64,000 nucleotides of DNA from Myxococcus landrumus. Lineage in GTDB: Bacteria > Myxococcota > Myxococcia > Myxococcales > Myxococcaceae. The translations under genes were made by a program, and so were the position numbers. The stretch's first letter is position 1. Every line of letters begins with the position of its first letter. The notes under the pieces were generated by a model, which was given only the letters and a program-made list of their open reading frames with translations, searched no databases and had not been told where the DNA came from. Location of the stretch: assembly GCF_017301635.1 (NCBI RefSeq), contig NZ_CP071091.1:215001-279000 (forward strand), read 5' to 3'. This document shows positions 21,539 to 32,288 of this stretch, piece by piece.

Positions 21539-22827
21539 CAGTCGGCACCCAGGCGGGGGCAGGTGGTGCCGCCAGCGGCGCTGGGCGGACAGAGGTTGGG
21601 GTTGTTGGTGCCCACGAGCTGGTCTCTCGGAATCTGCAGGTGGTCCATCAGCTCGTTGCAGACGGCTTCCTTCAGGCGAAGGTCCGTGACGTGGGTGATG
21701 ATGGCGCCGGCGGCCACGGCCATGGTGAATTTCGACTGGTCGCCGATGAACCGGCGGGTGAGCTGGAGGATGCCGGGCGTCGCGGTGGTCTCGTCGCTGT
21801 ATGCGGCGACGATGGAGCGCAGCAGGATGTCGCGCTGCCCCGTGGCCTCGCCGGCCTGGTACAGGGCGCTCGCGAGGATGGTGCCCACGCGGTACTCCTT
21901 CCCGCTGAACTGCCCCAGGCTGTTGTCGCGGAGGCTGTCGCGCAGGGCGTCGTCGATGCAGCGGTCCGTCTTGGCCAGGTCGCGCTCGTCGGCCAGGGGG
22001 CCCTGCTCGGGGCCGTGGAAGGACGAGGCGAGGAAGCGGGTGTCGCAGCCGTTCTTGCTGCGGCAGGTGGCGCCGTAGGCATGCAGGTCCGCGAGGCCCT
22101 CGTCGAAGGACTTGAGGATGTTGGCGCCCGGGTTGGGGCCGCCGGCGGTGGACCAGGAGATGAGCGCCTCCGGGAAGGGGCTGCCACCGTACGCCTTCAG
22201 GTTGAAGATGCGGTGCGAGTACTCGTGGGTGATGACGCCCGCGTTGATGGACAGGGGCGCTCGCTGCAGCTCGTCGAAGGGCAGGACGAGGAAGGACTCC
22301 ATCGCCGAGAAATACAGGGCGTTGTCCTTCAGCGGTCCCGGCTGGATGTCGGCGAGGACGAACTCGGGGAAGTAGTACGTCTTGACGGGCTTCTTGAAGT
22401 CGGCCACCGGGATGTTGGTGACCTCCCGGAAGTAGTCGAAGGCGCGCTCGAGGTTGTAGTACGCCGTCACCATGTTCCAGGTGTGGAAGTCCGCCGGCCA
22501 CAGGACGTCGTCCTGGTTGATGTAGTTGGCGGCGACGTCTCGGCCCTCGCCCTTGAGCAGGGCGGCGGCGAAGGCCTCGGCCGTGGTGGCGTTGATGAGG
22601 GCCTGGTCCTGCACGTCGTAGACGATGCGCGCGCCACCGTGGATGTCCGCCACGGTGCCGCTGAGGCCGACGATGTCGTCGACCGTCTTGAGCTCGACCT
22701 CTTCTGGGACGTACTGCCCGTTGCCGGAGAGCACCAGGGCTCGAATCTTGACCGGGGTCTGCGGGTCGGGCGCACAGCCTGCGGCCAGGCCCAGCACCGC
22801 GGTGGTGGCGATGACTGTTCGGAGCAT
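21538..22827 (-). CDS. Putative gluzincin-type zinc metallopeptidase lipoprotein
   Basis: A 429-residue lipoprotein; LAAGC places the lipidated cysteine at residue 18. HEYSH at 201-205 matches the zinc-binding HExxH motif, and Glu243 in DEGLADLHAY is placed like the third ligand of gluzincins. Two further cysteines near residues 255-262 could form a disulfide. The protein should face the periplasm or the cell surface. Substrate is unknown. It is followed without a gap by a barrel protein. The zinc-site reading is by eye; the overall family was not recognised. Confidence 0.75.
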   Translation of the reverse strand: MLRTVIATTAVLGLAAGCAPDPQTPVKIRALVLSGNGQYVPEEVELKTVDDIVGLSGTVADIHGGARIVYDVQDQALINATTAEAFAAALLKGEGRDVAANYINQDDVLWPADFHTWNMVTAYYNLERAFDYFREVTNIPVADFKKPVKTYYFPEFVLADIQPGPLKDNALYFSAMESFLVLPFDELQRAPLSINAGVITHEYSHRIFNLKAYGGSPFPEALISWSTAGGPNPGANILKSFDEGLADLHAYGATCRSKNGCDTRFLASSFHGPEQGPLADERDLAKTDRCIDDALRDSLRDNSLGQFSGKEYRVGTILASALYQAGEATGQRDILLRSIVAAYSDETTATPGILQLTRRFIGDQSKFTMAVAAGAIITHVTDLRLKEAVCNELMDHLQIPRDQLVGTNNPNLCPPSAAGGTTCPRLGAD

Positions 22828-23043
22828 GGGGCCGTTTTACTCCGGTCCGCTCGGAACGTGTATTCCCCTCGGATTCTCCCGGGCGTCCCCCGGGGCTCGA
22901 GGCCCCGCGCGGCGGGCTTGCCTGGCTGGTACGCACCTGCGGTGAGGCCGTGGGCGTGGGGGAGACCCCTGGGCCGTGGGGGACGCGTCAGGACGCGCGT
23001 GGGGGGCCGACCGTCGGAGAGGCGTCAGGAGCACGCGGACTCC

Positions 23044-23072
23044 TTGACGCATCGTTTCCACGATCCTTAAGG
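23044..23072 (+). promoter_or_regulatory. Weak candidate promoter for aspS
   Basis: TTGACG (23044-23049) is a good -35 element, but the hexamer 17 bases downstream (TTAAGG) matches poorly. It lies 40-70 bases before the aspS start in an otherwise GC-rich divergent region of 285 bases in which nothing else was recognised. Confidence 0.25.
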
Positions 23073-23112
23073 TGCCGCGCCTTTCCCTCTCCGAACAACG
23101 CAGGCGGTCTCC

Positions 23113-24930
<1,818 letters not shown>

Positions 24931-26337
24931 TCAGACGATGGAGGCGAGGGGCTCTGGCCCTCCCTCCAGTGTCTCGCGCAGGCGCTGGAGTCCCTTCTCC
25001 AGCGCCGCGCGGGTGCGTGGGGCTCCCAGGCAGACGCGCACCGCGGACGGTGCGGTGGCGGGCCCCACGTTGAACAGCTCGGCGGGCGTGACGGTGACGC
25101 CGCGCCGCCGGGCGTATGAGGCGAAGGGCTCCGCGCGCCACGGTGAGGGAAGCTTGAGCCACAGGTGGTACGTGGCGCCTCGGCTCATCGGGCGTGGCAG
25201 CCAGTCTCCCAGCCGCTTCTTCGCCAGCTCCATGCGCTCCTGCGCCTCACGACGGCGACGGATGACGAGCTCGTCCGCGGTGCCTTCGCGCACCCAGCGC
25301 GCGGTGATTTCAGCCATCAACGCGGGAGTCATCCGCGTGGCCAGGCCCGCCTCCTCCGCGAGCCGCTCCGTGCTGGTGCTCTCGGGCGCGGCCAGGTAGC
25401 CCAGGCGCAGGCCGGGCGCGAGCAGCTTGGAGACCCCCGCGATGAACCAGCCGGACTCGGGCAGGAACGAGCACAGCGGCGCGGGGCGCTTGTCGAGCAG
25501 CAGGCCGTAGGCGTCGTCCTCCACGACGGAGAGCCCGTGTTGGCGGGCCACGGCGGCGATGCGGCGGCGGCGCTCCTCGGTCATCACCGCGCCAGTGGGG
25601 TTCTGGAGGTTGGGCAGACAGAAGAGGACCTTCGCGCCCGTGCGGCAGGCGGCCTCGAGGGCATCTGGGAGCAGACCCTGGTCGTCCATGGCGACGCCGT
25701 GCAGCCGCAGGTGGAACCGGTTCGCGAGCACCTTGAGTCCTGGGTAGGTGAGCGACTCGCAGAGCACGGTGTCGCCGGGACGCGTGAGGGCACTGAGGGC
25801 GACCTCCATCGCGTGTTGTCCTCCCGAGCAGACGACGACGCGCGAGGGCGCGACTTCCAGGCCGAAACGCTGAATCCACTGGGCGCCGGCTTCGCGGTGG
25901 GCGGGATGTCCCGCGTGGGGTTGATAGTCGAGCAGCTCCGACACCTTCGGTGAGCGTTGCAGTGCGTCCAATGACTTGCGCAGGGCCGTGCCCGCGGGGT
26001 CGCCTGGAGGCGTCGCGGGCCAGTTGAGTCCCAGCTCCACGAGCGCATCGTCGCCGAGATCTGGGGCGGGCGAGGGGAGATGGCGAGGCGCGTCCCGGTG
26101 GCGGACGAAGGTGCCTCGGCCGACTTCGCCGCCGATGAGGCCTCGGCGTTCGGCCTCCGCGTAGGCGCGTGTCACGGTGCCGACGGTGACTCCCACTTTC
26201 TCCGCCAGTTCACGGTGTGTGGGCAGGCGAGTGCCCGCGGCGAGGCGGCCCTCCTCGATGTCCGCGCCGAGTGCATCCGCGATGACCCGGTACAGCGGGC
26301 CCTCTCGGCCCCGGAGGTTGGGCGTCCAGATTGTCAT
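24931..26337 (-). CDS. MocR-type GntR/aminotransferase-fusion transcriptional regulator
   Basis: A 468-residue protein. A GntR-type winged helix fills about residues 10-80 (TRLPTHRELAEKVGVTVGTVTRAY). A fold-type I aminotransferase-like domain follows and includes VSKLLAPGLRLGYL, whose Lys is the predicted PLP-binding residue. MocR regulators sense PLP or an amino-acid derivative and usually control a divergent neighbour. Here the divergent neighbour is a PhzF-family isomerase only 112 bases away, so that gene is the probable target. Confidence 0.92.
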   Translation of the reverse strand: MTIWTPNLRGREGPLYRVIADALGADIEEGRLAAGTRLPTHRELAEKVGVTVGTVTRAYAEAERRGLIGGEVGRGTFVRHRDAPRHLPSPAPDLGDDALVELGLNWPATPPGDPAGTALRKSLDALQRSPKVSELLDYQPHAGHPAHREAGAQWIQRFGLEVAPSRVVVCSGGQHAMEVALSALTRPGDTVLCESLTYPGLKVLANRFHLRLHGVAMDDQGLLPDALEAACRTGAKVLFCLPNLQNPTGAVMTEERRRRIAAVARQHGLSVVEDDAYGLLLDKRPAPLCSFLPESGWFIAGVSKLLAPGLRLGYLAAPESTSTERLAEEAGLATRMTPALMAEITARWVREGTADELVIRRRREAQERMELAKKRLGDWLPRPMSRGATYHLWLKLPSPWRAEPFASYARRRGVTVTPAELFNVGPATAPSAVRVCLGAPRTRAALEKGLQRLRETLEGGPEPLASIV

Positions 26338-26384
26338 GGTGACAATTCATACAGTTGACGAGAGTGTTTGCGCAATGCATCCAT

Positions 26385-26396
26385 TGTATCGGTACA
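26385..26396. promoter_or_regulatory. Candidate operator between the MocR and PhzF genes
   Basis: TGTATCGGTACA is an imperfectly symmetric site with TGTA and TACA arms. Nearby ATACA at 26349-26353 is the reverse complement of TGTAT at 26385-26389, giving a wider inverted pair. It lies in the 112-base divergent region, the expected place for MocR binding. Evidence is symmetry only. Confidence 0.3.
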
Positions 26397-26449
26397 TGTG
26401 AAGGCCGCTGTCTGGGCAAGGGCCCGCCGCGGCCAGGGGAGAGCACTCC

Positions 26450-27337
26450 ATGCAGGTGACGATTGTCGATGCCTTCACGCAGAAGCCCGGCGCAGGGAAC
26501 CGAGCGGGCGTGGTGTTGGACGCAGCCGGGCTGAGCGTGGAGACGATGCAGCGAGTCGCCGCCGCGGTGGGGGCGTCGGAGACCGCGTTCCTCTTGTCCG
26601 GCCCCGATGGGCAAGGGGTCCGGCTGCGCTACTTCACGCCGACGGATGAGATTGATTTCTGCGGCCACGCCACGGTGGCCACCTTCCATCTGCTGGCGGA
26701 GCGGGGGCTGTTGCCTCGCTCGGGGACGACGCGGCTGGAGTGCGCGGCGGGAGTGCTCGATGTGGAGCTGGAGGTGATGGGCGAGCGCGGGAGCCGACCG
26801 TGGATTGTCACGCCTCGGCAGCCGTGGCTGGAGTCGCCGGTGTCGCTGGAGCGGGTGATGGCGCTCGTCGGTGGGACGGTCGCGATGGTGGACGACGCGC
26901 TCCCCGTGCGGCGCAACGGACATCGGTTGATGGTGCCGTTCCGTCGAAGGGAGGACCTGTGGGGATTGGCGCCGCGCTCGAGTGAGCTGGCGGAGCTGCT
27001 TCGTCCCCATGGGCTGAGTGGCGTGTATGTCTTCACGCGGGAGACCCGAGAGGCTGGCAGCATGGCGCACTCGCGCTACTTCGTACCGGGCATGGGTGTG
27101 CCAGAGGACCCGGCGACGGGGTCCGCGGCTGGGCCGCTCGGCATCTACCTGGCCATGAACGGCGTACTGCCGCTTCCCGCCGACGGCGGCACTGTCCGCG
27201 CGCGCATCGAGCAAGGCGATGCCATGGGCAAGCCTGGGCGCATCGAGGTGGAGGTCACCGGCAGGTCGGGGCAGCCCGAGCAGGCCCGTATCGGCGGTGT
27301 CGCCGTGACAGTGCTCGAAGGCACCTTGCACGTGTGA
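26450..27337 (+). CDS. PhzF-family isomerase/epimerase-like protein
   Basis: A 295-residue protein of the diaminopimelate-epimerase fold family that includes PhzF. The N-terminal VDAFTQKPGAGNRAGVV, the acidic residue Glu44 in ASETAFL and FCGHATVA are family signatures. The C-terminal PEDPATGSAAGPLG also matches. PhzF itself isomerises a phenazine precursor, but most homologues have unknown substrates and no other phenazine gene is present here. AGGGGAG lies about eight bases before the ATG. It is divergent from a MocR regulator, which suggests induction by an amino-acid-like compound. Confidence 0.9.
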   Translation: MQVTIVDAFTQKPGAGNRAGVVLDAAGLSVETMQRVAAAVGASETAFLLSGPDGQGVRLRYFTPTDEIDFCGHATVATFHLLAERGLLPRSGTTRLECAAGVLDVELEVMGERGSRPWIVTPRQPWLESPVSLERVMALVGGTVAMVDDALPVRRNGHRLMVPFRRREDLWGLAPRSSELAELLRPHGLSGVYVFTRETREAGSMAHSRYFVPGMGVPEDPATGSAAGPLGIYLAMNGVLPLPADGGTVRARIEQGDAMGKPGRIEVEVTGRSGQPEQARIGGVAVTVLEGTLHV

Positions 27338-27569
27338 GGTGGACACTTGGCTTCGTGGCTCGTTGCTGCGAGGCCGAGAGGCACGCTGCTTGTGCACATC
27401 GAGCAGTGGGCCTCCGCGGGCGAGTTCAAGCGCATTGGCAACGAACTCACTTGTCGAGAGGGCAGAGCCGAGAAGGGGCGAGTCCGAGAGGATGTTGTGC
27501 TGCTCGTGGGACTCCTCGGGCGAGGTGATATGCGCGGAAGGAACGCTCGCCCTTGGGCGTCCGCCGCGC

Positions 27570-28133
27570 ATGAGATTCTTCGCCTACCCCTATGCCGGCC
27601 CCGAGGAGATTCGCCGCCACTGCATCGCGGCGCCTCCTGGTGCACTCATCCGCGCGCTGCCGGACCTCCACGCCTGGCTCGCCTCCCACCCGGATGCGCT
27701 CATCGAGGGTTCAACCTATGTCGTGGACCTGCGAGCCTGCTTGCGCCTTTCCCCTCGAAGGTCGGAGCACGTCGCCTGCGCCGGAGGTGAAGACGTCCTC
27801 GCCGCCGGTGAGATGGGCTTCTTCGCACATGCGCGAGGCGCGTCCGTCACGGCCGTCAGCAACCTGTCGACGGGGTACCGCCCAGATGTGTCCTGCTGGG
27901 ATGCCGTGGCGGAATCTTTGGCTCGTGCAGGCCTGTCGGCGCCGCCGGGCTTCACGACCTCCGTGCACTTCCGCCGTTGTCCGGCCTGTGGTGAGAGCAC
28001 GCTCGTGAAGGAGCAGTGGTTCGTCTGCACCTTCTGCGACGCGGACCTCCCCTTGGAATGGAACGTCTCGGCCCGTCGGGAGGTGGACGTTGTCGCTCAC
28101 GTCGACCGCGTCCGGTCGCTCTCGACGCCCTGA
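27570..28133 (+). CDS. Hypothetical protein with a C-terminal zinc ribbon
   Basis: A 187-residue protein with no recognised family. Residues 1-130 form a mixed alpha/beta region. Residues 137-156 carry CPAC and CTFC twelve residues apart, a four-cysteine zinc ribbon. There is no signal peptide or membrane span. The ATG was chosen because the conserved-looking sequence begins there; the reading frame stays open upstream to 27339, and no clear ribosome binding site supports either start. It stands alone, 232 bases after the PhzF gene. Confidence 0.6.
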   Translation: MRFFAYPYAGPEEIRRHCIAAPPGALIRALPDLHAWLASHPDALIEGSTYVVDLRACLRLSPRRSEHVACAGGEDVLAAGEMGFFAHARGASVTAVSNLSTGYRPDVSCWDAVAESLARAGLSAPPGFTTSVHFRRCPACGESTLVKEQWFVCTFCDADLPLEWNVSARREVDVVAHVDRVRSLSTP

Positions 28134-28393
28134 ATCCGTGCCATGTTCCGAGACTCAAGTGGCATTGTGGGGCTCCCATGACCTTGCCCGACCGCCTCGG
28201 GGAAGGGGCGCATCGCGTGCCAGGGACTTCGTATGAACCCCACCGGATGGGGCCCTACCGCGAAGTCCTGTATGCGGTGCGTCAGCCGCTTCGCACCGGA
28301 GGGGCTGGATGCCGACCTGGGAGGTGCTTCGCGTAGTGGAGTGCCGAGCCACAACCGCGTAAACAGACAGATTCCAGGGAGGGGTAGGTGCCG

Positions 28394-29317
28394 ATGAAGA
28401 CGTTCCTCGTGGTCAACCCGCGCAGCGCGAATGGCCAGACCGGAAAGCGCTGGGTGGAGATTGCCGCGCAGGTGGGGCGGGTGCTCGGCGAGTTCGGGCA
28501 CGGCTTCACCCAAGGCGGGATGGATGCCGCGCGCATTGCTCGCGAGGCATTGGACCAGGGGTACGAGTGCATTGTCGCGGTCGGCGGTGACGGCACGCTC
28601 AACGAAGTCACCAACGGCTTCTTCCGCGACGGCAAGGCCATCAACCCGAACGCGGCCCTGGGCCTCATTCCCCGAGGCACTGGCGGCGACTTCCGCCGCA
28701 CCTTCGGCTGGGGCCTGGACCTGGAGTCCTCCCTCGAGCGTCTGCGCTCCGGAACCACCGAGCCCTTCGACGTGGGGCGGCTCGACTTCATCGGCAACGA
28801 TGGCAACCCCGCGACGCGCTACTTCGCCAACATCGCCTCGTTTGGCGTCAGCGCGGTGGTGGCCGCGGAGGTGAACAGTGGCAGCAAGGCGCTCGGCGGC
28901 AACGTCAGCTTCTTGTGGGGCACGGTGAAGGGGTTGCTCAAGCACACCGAGCGCAAGGTGAAGCTGTCCACGGATGGCGGCCCCGCGGAGACGCTCGACA
29001 TCACCGCGGTCGCCGTGGCGAACGGGCGCTACTTCGGCAGCGGCATGTTCGTGGCCCCCGATGCCATCACGCATGACGGCGCCTTCGACATCACCATCTG
29101 GTCCGGTTATGGCCTGAGTGACTTCGTCCTCAAGTCGAAGGGCGTCTACAACGGCTCGCACGTCACCTGGAAGGGCACGCGCCGCCTGCGTTGCCAGACG
29201 CTCCACGCCGAGTCCGCTGATGGCCACGACGTGATTCTCGACGTTGATGGCGAGACGCCCGGACGCCTTCCCGCGACCTTCACGCTGCTGCCCTCGGCCA
29301 TCCGCATCAAGGTGTAG
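28394..29317 (+). CDS. Diacylglycerol/sphingosine kinase-family lipid kinase (YegS/LCB5-like)
   Basis: A 307-residue protein. The N-terminal VVNPRSANGQTGKRW and the glycine motif AVGGDGTLNEVTNGF are signatures of the DAGK catalytic domain, as is GLIPRGTGGDF. The C-terminal beta-rich domain includes ANGRYFGSGMFVAP. The enzyme probably phosphorylates a lipid using ATP at the inner face of the membrane; diacylglycerol or a sphingoid base are the likely substrates. GGGAGGGG lies about nine bases before the ATG; a GTG two codons upstream is possible. Confidence 0.9.
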   Translation: MKTFLVVNPRSANGQTGKRWVEIAAQVGRVLGEFGHGFTQGGMDAARIAREALDQGYECIVAVGGDGTLNEVTNGFFRDGKAINPNAALGLIPRGTGGDFRRTFGWGLDLESSLERLRSGTTEPFDVGRLDFIGNDGNPATRYFANIASFGVSAVVAAEVNSGSKALGGNVSFLWGTVKGLLKHTERKVKLSTDGGPAETLDITAVAVANGRYFGSGMFVAPDAITHDGAFDITIWSGYGLSDFVLKSKGVYNGSHVTWKGTRRLRCQTLHAESADGHDVILDVDGETPGRLPATFTLLPSAIRIKV

Positions 29318-29457
29318 CGCGCGAAGTCTCCAGTCCCGCCGCACAGGGGGGCTGCATGGAAATGGCCGCGCCACCCGTGCACATCGCGTGTCGACTTCGA
29401 TGGGCGTCGACTCGCGAGGGGCATGGGGCCCCTCTTGGGCGCCCCATCCACGCGACC

Positions 29458-30606
29458 ATGCACACCCCCAGCTCCCTGGCCCGTCGTTCCCTTGGCTCAT
29501 CCCTGGCAAAGCTTGCGCAGCCGCTCGTGATGGTTCTGTTGCTGCCGCTCCCCGCGCTCGCGGCGCAAGTGCCGGTGCAGTGCAACAACACCACCAACGA
29601 CGACGAGACGCTCAACGCCGCCGTCGCCGCGAGCGCGGTGGGGGATGAGCTCGTCATCTCCGGGCCGTGCCTCATCAACTCGACGATTCGTCTGCGCGGT
29701 CAGCGGGCATACCGGGGAGGCGAGCCCTCGGGCACCGTCATCCGGCAGGCGAATGGGGCCAACCTCGCCGCGCTGATGGCCAGTGACACGTGGTTGGATG
29801 CGCAGACCTACACGGGGGACCCGGTGAGCGTGAAGAACCTCACGCTGGAGGGCAACGCCAGCAACAACCCTGGCAAGGCCACCGACGGCCTCGTGTTGAT
29901 GTCGTGGAACTCCACCGCGGAGAACCTGCGCATCAATCACATGCGCGGCTCGGGCATCCGCCTCACCAACACCAACAGCGCTGGGACGGCCATCGTCAAC
30001 ACGCAGGTGAACGGGCGCATCGTCCACAACTTCATCAGCGACTCGGGCCTCCATGGTGTGTACGTCCAGGACTCCGGCAACTCCGTGACGGATTGGGACC
30101 TCATCGACAACTGGATTGCGGATTCAGGAGAGAGCGCCATCCGCATGGAGAACGCGGCGGGTTGGAAGGTGCGCGGCAATCACCTCTACGGCGTGGGCCA
30201 GTCCGCCCTCGTCGTGCGCCGGATGTTCGGCACCACCATCGCCGACAACTACGTCGAGGGCTTCGGTGAGGGCGCCACCGCGGGGACGTGGGCGGGCATC
30301 GACGTTACGGTTCAGGGCGACGCGGCCTCGGTCATCTCGGACAACAAAATCTTCAACTTCGGCGGTGAGCCCAACGCCGCCTCTCGCTACCACTACCTGT
30401 CCATCGGCCAGGTCAACTACGGCACGGGGTTCGTCTCGGTGACGGGGAACGCCATTCGAGGCATCGGCGGCGCGACCAGCCGGGGCTTGAGCTACGAGAA
30501 GGGGGGCGGTACCTCGCTGACCGTCACCTCGACGGGCAACCTCGTCACGGGCGTCGGCACCTCGCGCCACGTGGGAACAGGCGTCACCGTCACCGCGGGC
30601 CAGTGA
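29458..30606 (+). CDS. Secreted right-handed parallel beta-helix protein
   Basis: A 382-residue protein with a signal peptide (about residues 1-36, ending PALAA). The mature part is a series of short repeats of the pectate-lyase/beta-helix kind with Asn ladders (for example ADNYVEGF, ISDNKIFNFGG, VTGNAIRGIGG). Such folds occur in polysaccharide lyases and surface adhesins. No catalytic site was recognised, so a binding role is as likely as an enzymatic one. The ATG was chosen to give a normal signal peptide; the frame is open to 29356. Confidence 0.8.
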   Translation: MHTPSSLARRSLGSSLAKLAQPLVMVLLLPLPALAAQVPVQCNNTTNDDETLNAAVAASAVGDELVISGPCLINSTIRLRGQRAYRGGEPSGTVIRQANGANLAALMASDTWLDAQTYTGDPVSVKNLTLEGNASNNPGKATDGLVLMSWNSTAENLRINHMRGSGIRLTNTNSAGTAIVNTQVNGRIVHNFISDSGLHGVYVQDSGNSVTDWDLIDNWIADSGESAIRMENAAGWKVRGNHLYGVGQSALVVRRMFGTTIADNYVEGFGEGATAGTWAGIDVTVQGDAASVISDNKIFNFGGEPNAASRYHYLSIGQVNYGTGFVSVTGNAIRGIGGATSRGLSYEKGGGTSLTVTSTGNLVTGVGTSRHVGTGVTVTAGQ

Positions 30607-30876
30607 CTCCCGCTGCCCGGGCGACGGGGTGAGGGCCCTGTCGCTCGGGGTGGGCCGGGCTCGGACACCCGACGTCCCGCGTCGTGTCGATGCGGGACGG
30701 CGGGGCAGGGCGCGAGAGCGTGGAAAGGGGGCTCGGCTGCCTGTCGAACGGACATCCCGCTTGGGCCCTCGCTGCGTTCTGAGGCAACCTGCTGAATCAT
30801 GTGATGTCCAGCGCTATGCCTGTCCGCTGGATGCTCGGCGCCGCGTCGCGGTGGCCGGACGACGCAGGAGATGCCG

Positions 30877-31932
30877 ATGGCTCCACAGCGCGGACCTTCT
30901 CAGCTCGACCTCTTCACGGGAGCACCCGTGGAGGCCCCCTCGCGGGGCCGTGGACGTGCGCAGCCCGTGGAGCCCGCTCCAGTGTCGGACGCCCTGGCCA
31001 CGCTGGGCCGCGAGCTCCCCCAAGGCATCTATCTGGGCACCTCCTCGTGGACCTTCCCGGGGTGGAGTGGGCTTGTCTTCGACCACGAGGCCGCCGCGTC
31101 ACAGCTCGCGCGCGAGGGCCTCTCCGCCTACGGGCGTCACCCTGTCCTGCGCACGGTGGGCATCGACCGCACGTTCTACGGCCCCGTCACCGCCGAGACC
31201 TTCGCCGAGTACGCGGAGCAGGTCCCCGCGGACTTCCGCTTCCTCGTGAAGGCCCACGAGGTCTGCACGCTGGCGCGCTTCCCGACCCATGAGCGCTACG
31301 GCGCGCAGCGAGGCCAGCTCAACGAGCGATTCCTCCATGCCGCATACGCGGAGGAGTTCGTGGTGCGCCCCTTCGTCGAGGGCCTGGGCGACAAGGGCGG
31401 TCCGCTCGTCTTCCAGTTCCCGCCGCAGGACCCGCAGGTGCTCGGCGGCGTCGCGCGCTTCGTGGAGCGGCTGCATGCCTTCCTCTCCGCGCTGCCCAAG
31501 GGCCCGCTGTACGCGGTGGAGGTTCGCAACGAGGAACTGCTGACGGAAGGCTTCGCGCAGGCGCTCGCGGATGTGGGCGCCAGTCCCGTGCTGGCCATCT
31601 GGGCGCACATGCCGAACATGGGCCTTCAGGCGAAGCGCACGCGAGCGTTGGAGGCCCGTGCGCTGGTGGTGCGATGGATGCTTCCGCCGAACCTCGGCTA
31701 CGAGGAGGCTCGAGCCCGCTACGCGCCCTTCAACCGTCTGGTGGACGAAGATGTGCCCACCCGGGACTTGCTGGCGCGCGCGTGTCTTGCGGGCCTGCGA
31801 CGCGAGCGTCCCGTCTTCGTCACCATCAACAACAAAGCCGAGGGCAGCGCGCCATTGTCCGCTATCAAACTGGCGGAACGTATCGTCTCCAGCAAGGCCC
31901 AGGAGGGGAGCCAGCGGAGCGTCGCGTCATGA
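30877..31932 (+). CDS. DUF72 (YecE-family) protein
   Basis: A 351-residue protein with the TIM-barrel DUF72 signature. It opens with YLGTSSWTFPGW and continues with GIDRTFYGPVTAETFAEYAEQVPADFRFLVKAHE. FQFPPQ, YAVEVRNEE and FVTINNKAEG also match the family. The biochemical activity of DUF72 is unknown. AGGAG lies six bases before the chosen ATG; another ATG two codons upstream overlaps the ribosome binding site. It carries about 45 extra N-terminal residues of low complexity. Confidence 0.88.
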   Translation: MAPQRGPSQLDLFTGAPVEAPSRGRGRAQPVEPAPVSDALATLGRELPQGIYLGTSSWTFPGWSGLVFDHEAAASQLAREGLSAYGRHPVLRTVGIDRTFYGPVTAETFAEYAEQVPADFRFLVKAHEVCTLARFPTHERYGAQRGQLNERFLHAAYAEEFVVRPFVEGLGDKGGPLVFQFPPQDPQVLGGVARFVERLHAFLSALPKGPLYAVEVRNEELLTEGFAQALADVGASPVLAIWAHMPNMGLQAKRTRALEARALVVRWMLPPNLGYEEARARYAPFNRLVDEDVPTRDLLARACLAGLRRERPVFVTINNKAEGSAPLSAIKLAERIVSSKAQEGSQRSVAS

Positions 31933-31976
31933 ACGCCCCTTGCCTCCGAGCACAACTCTTGCTTACTTGATGCGGC

Positions 31977-32288
31977 ATGAAGTCCGTCCTGGTTGCGGCC
32001 CTGGTAGTTCAGATGACGACAGCCGGAGGCGCCGGCGCTCGAGACGAGCGAGCGGACGAGCGTGACGCGGCTTCGGCGGATGACCTGAAGAAGAACCTGG
32101 CCGCGTTGAAGCACGAACTCTCCGAGGTGTCCGAGCAGTACCGGGTGGCCCGGGAGCGTCGGCGGCAGGAAGCGGAGCGCAAGAAGCGAGAGTCGGGGGA
32201 GTGGACGAATGAGCCCGCGGCGACCACCGCCTCTCCCACCCGGCGAGGACTTGCTCCCTCCGGAGGGAACGGAACCCCCGCCCGCTGA
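31977..32288 (+). CDS. Small secreted coiled-coil protein (hypothetical)
   Basis: A predicted 103-residue protein. Residues 1-21 look like a signal peptide (ends GAGA), and residues 35-75 form a charged coiled coil (Lys/Glu/Arg-rich). The last 27 residues lie in the stretch that overlaps the Smr gene by 80 bases in another frame, an unusually long overlap. Either the overlap is real, or this gene is shorter or not translated. No family was recognised. Confidence 0.5.
   Translation: MKSVLVAALVVQMTTAGGAGARDERADERDAASADDLKKNLAALKHELSEVSEQYRVARERRRQEAERKKRESGEWTNEPAATTASPTRRGLAPSGGNGTPAR

Noticed and set aside
20759..22936. A 725-codon minus-strand reading that would fuse the barrel gene to upstream sequence.
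   Set aside because: The upstream half is a shadow of the lipoprotein gene in another frame. The barrel gene has its own ATG with a signal peptide at 21538.
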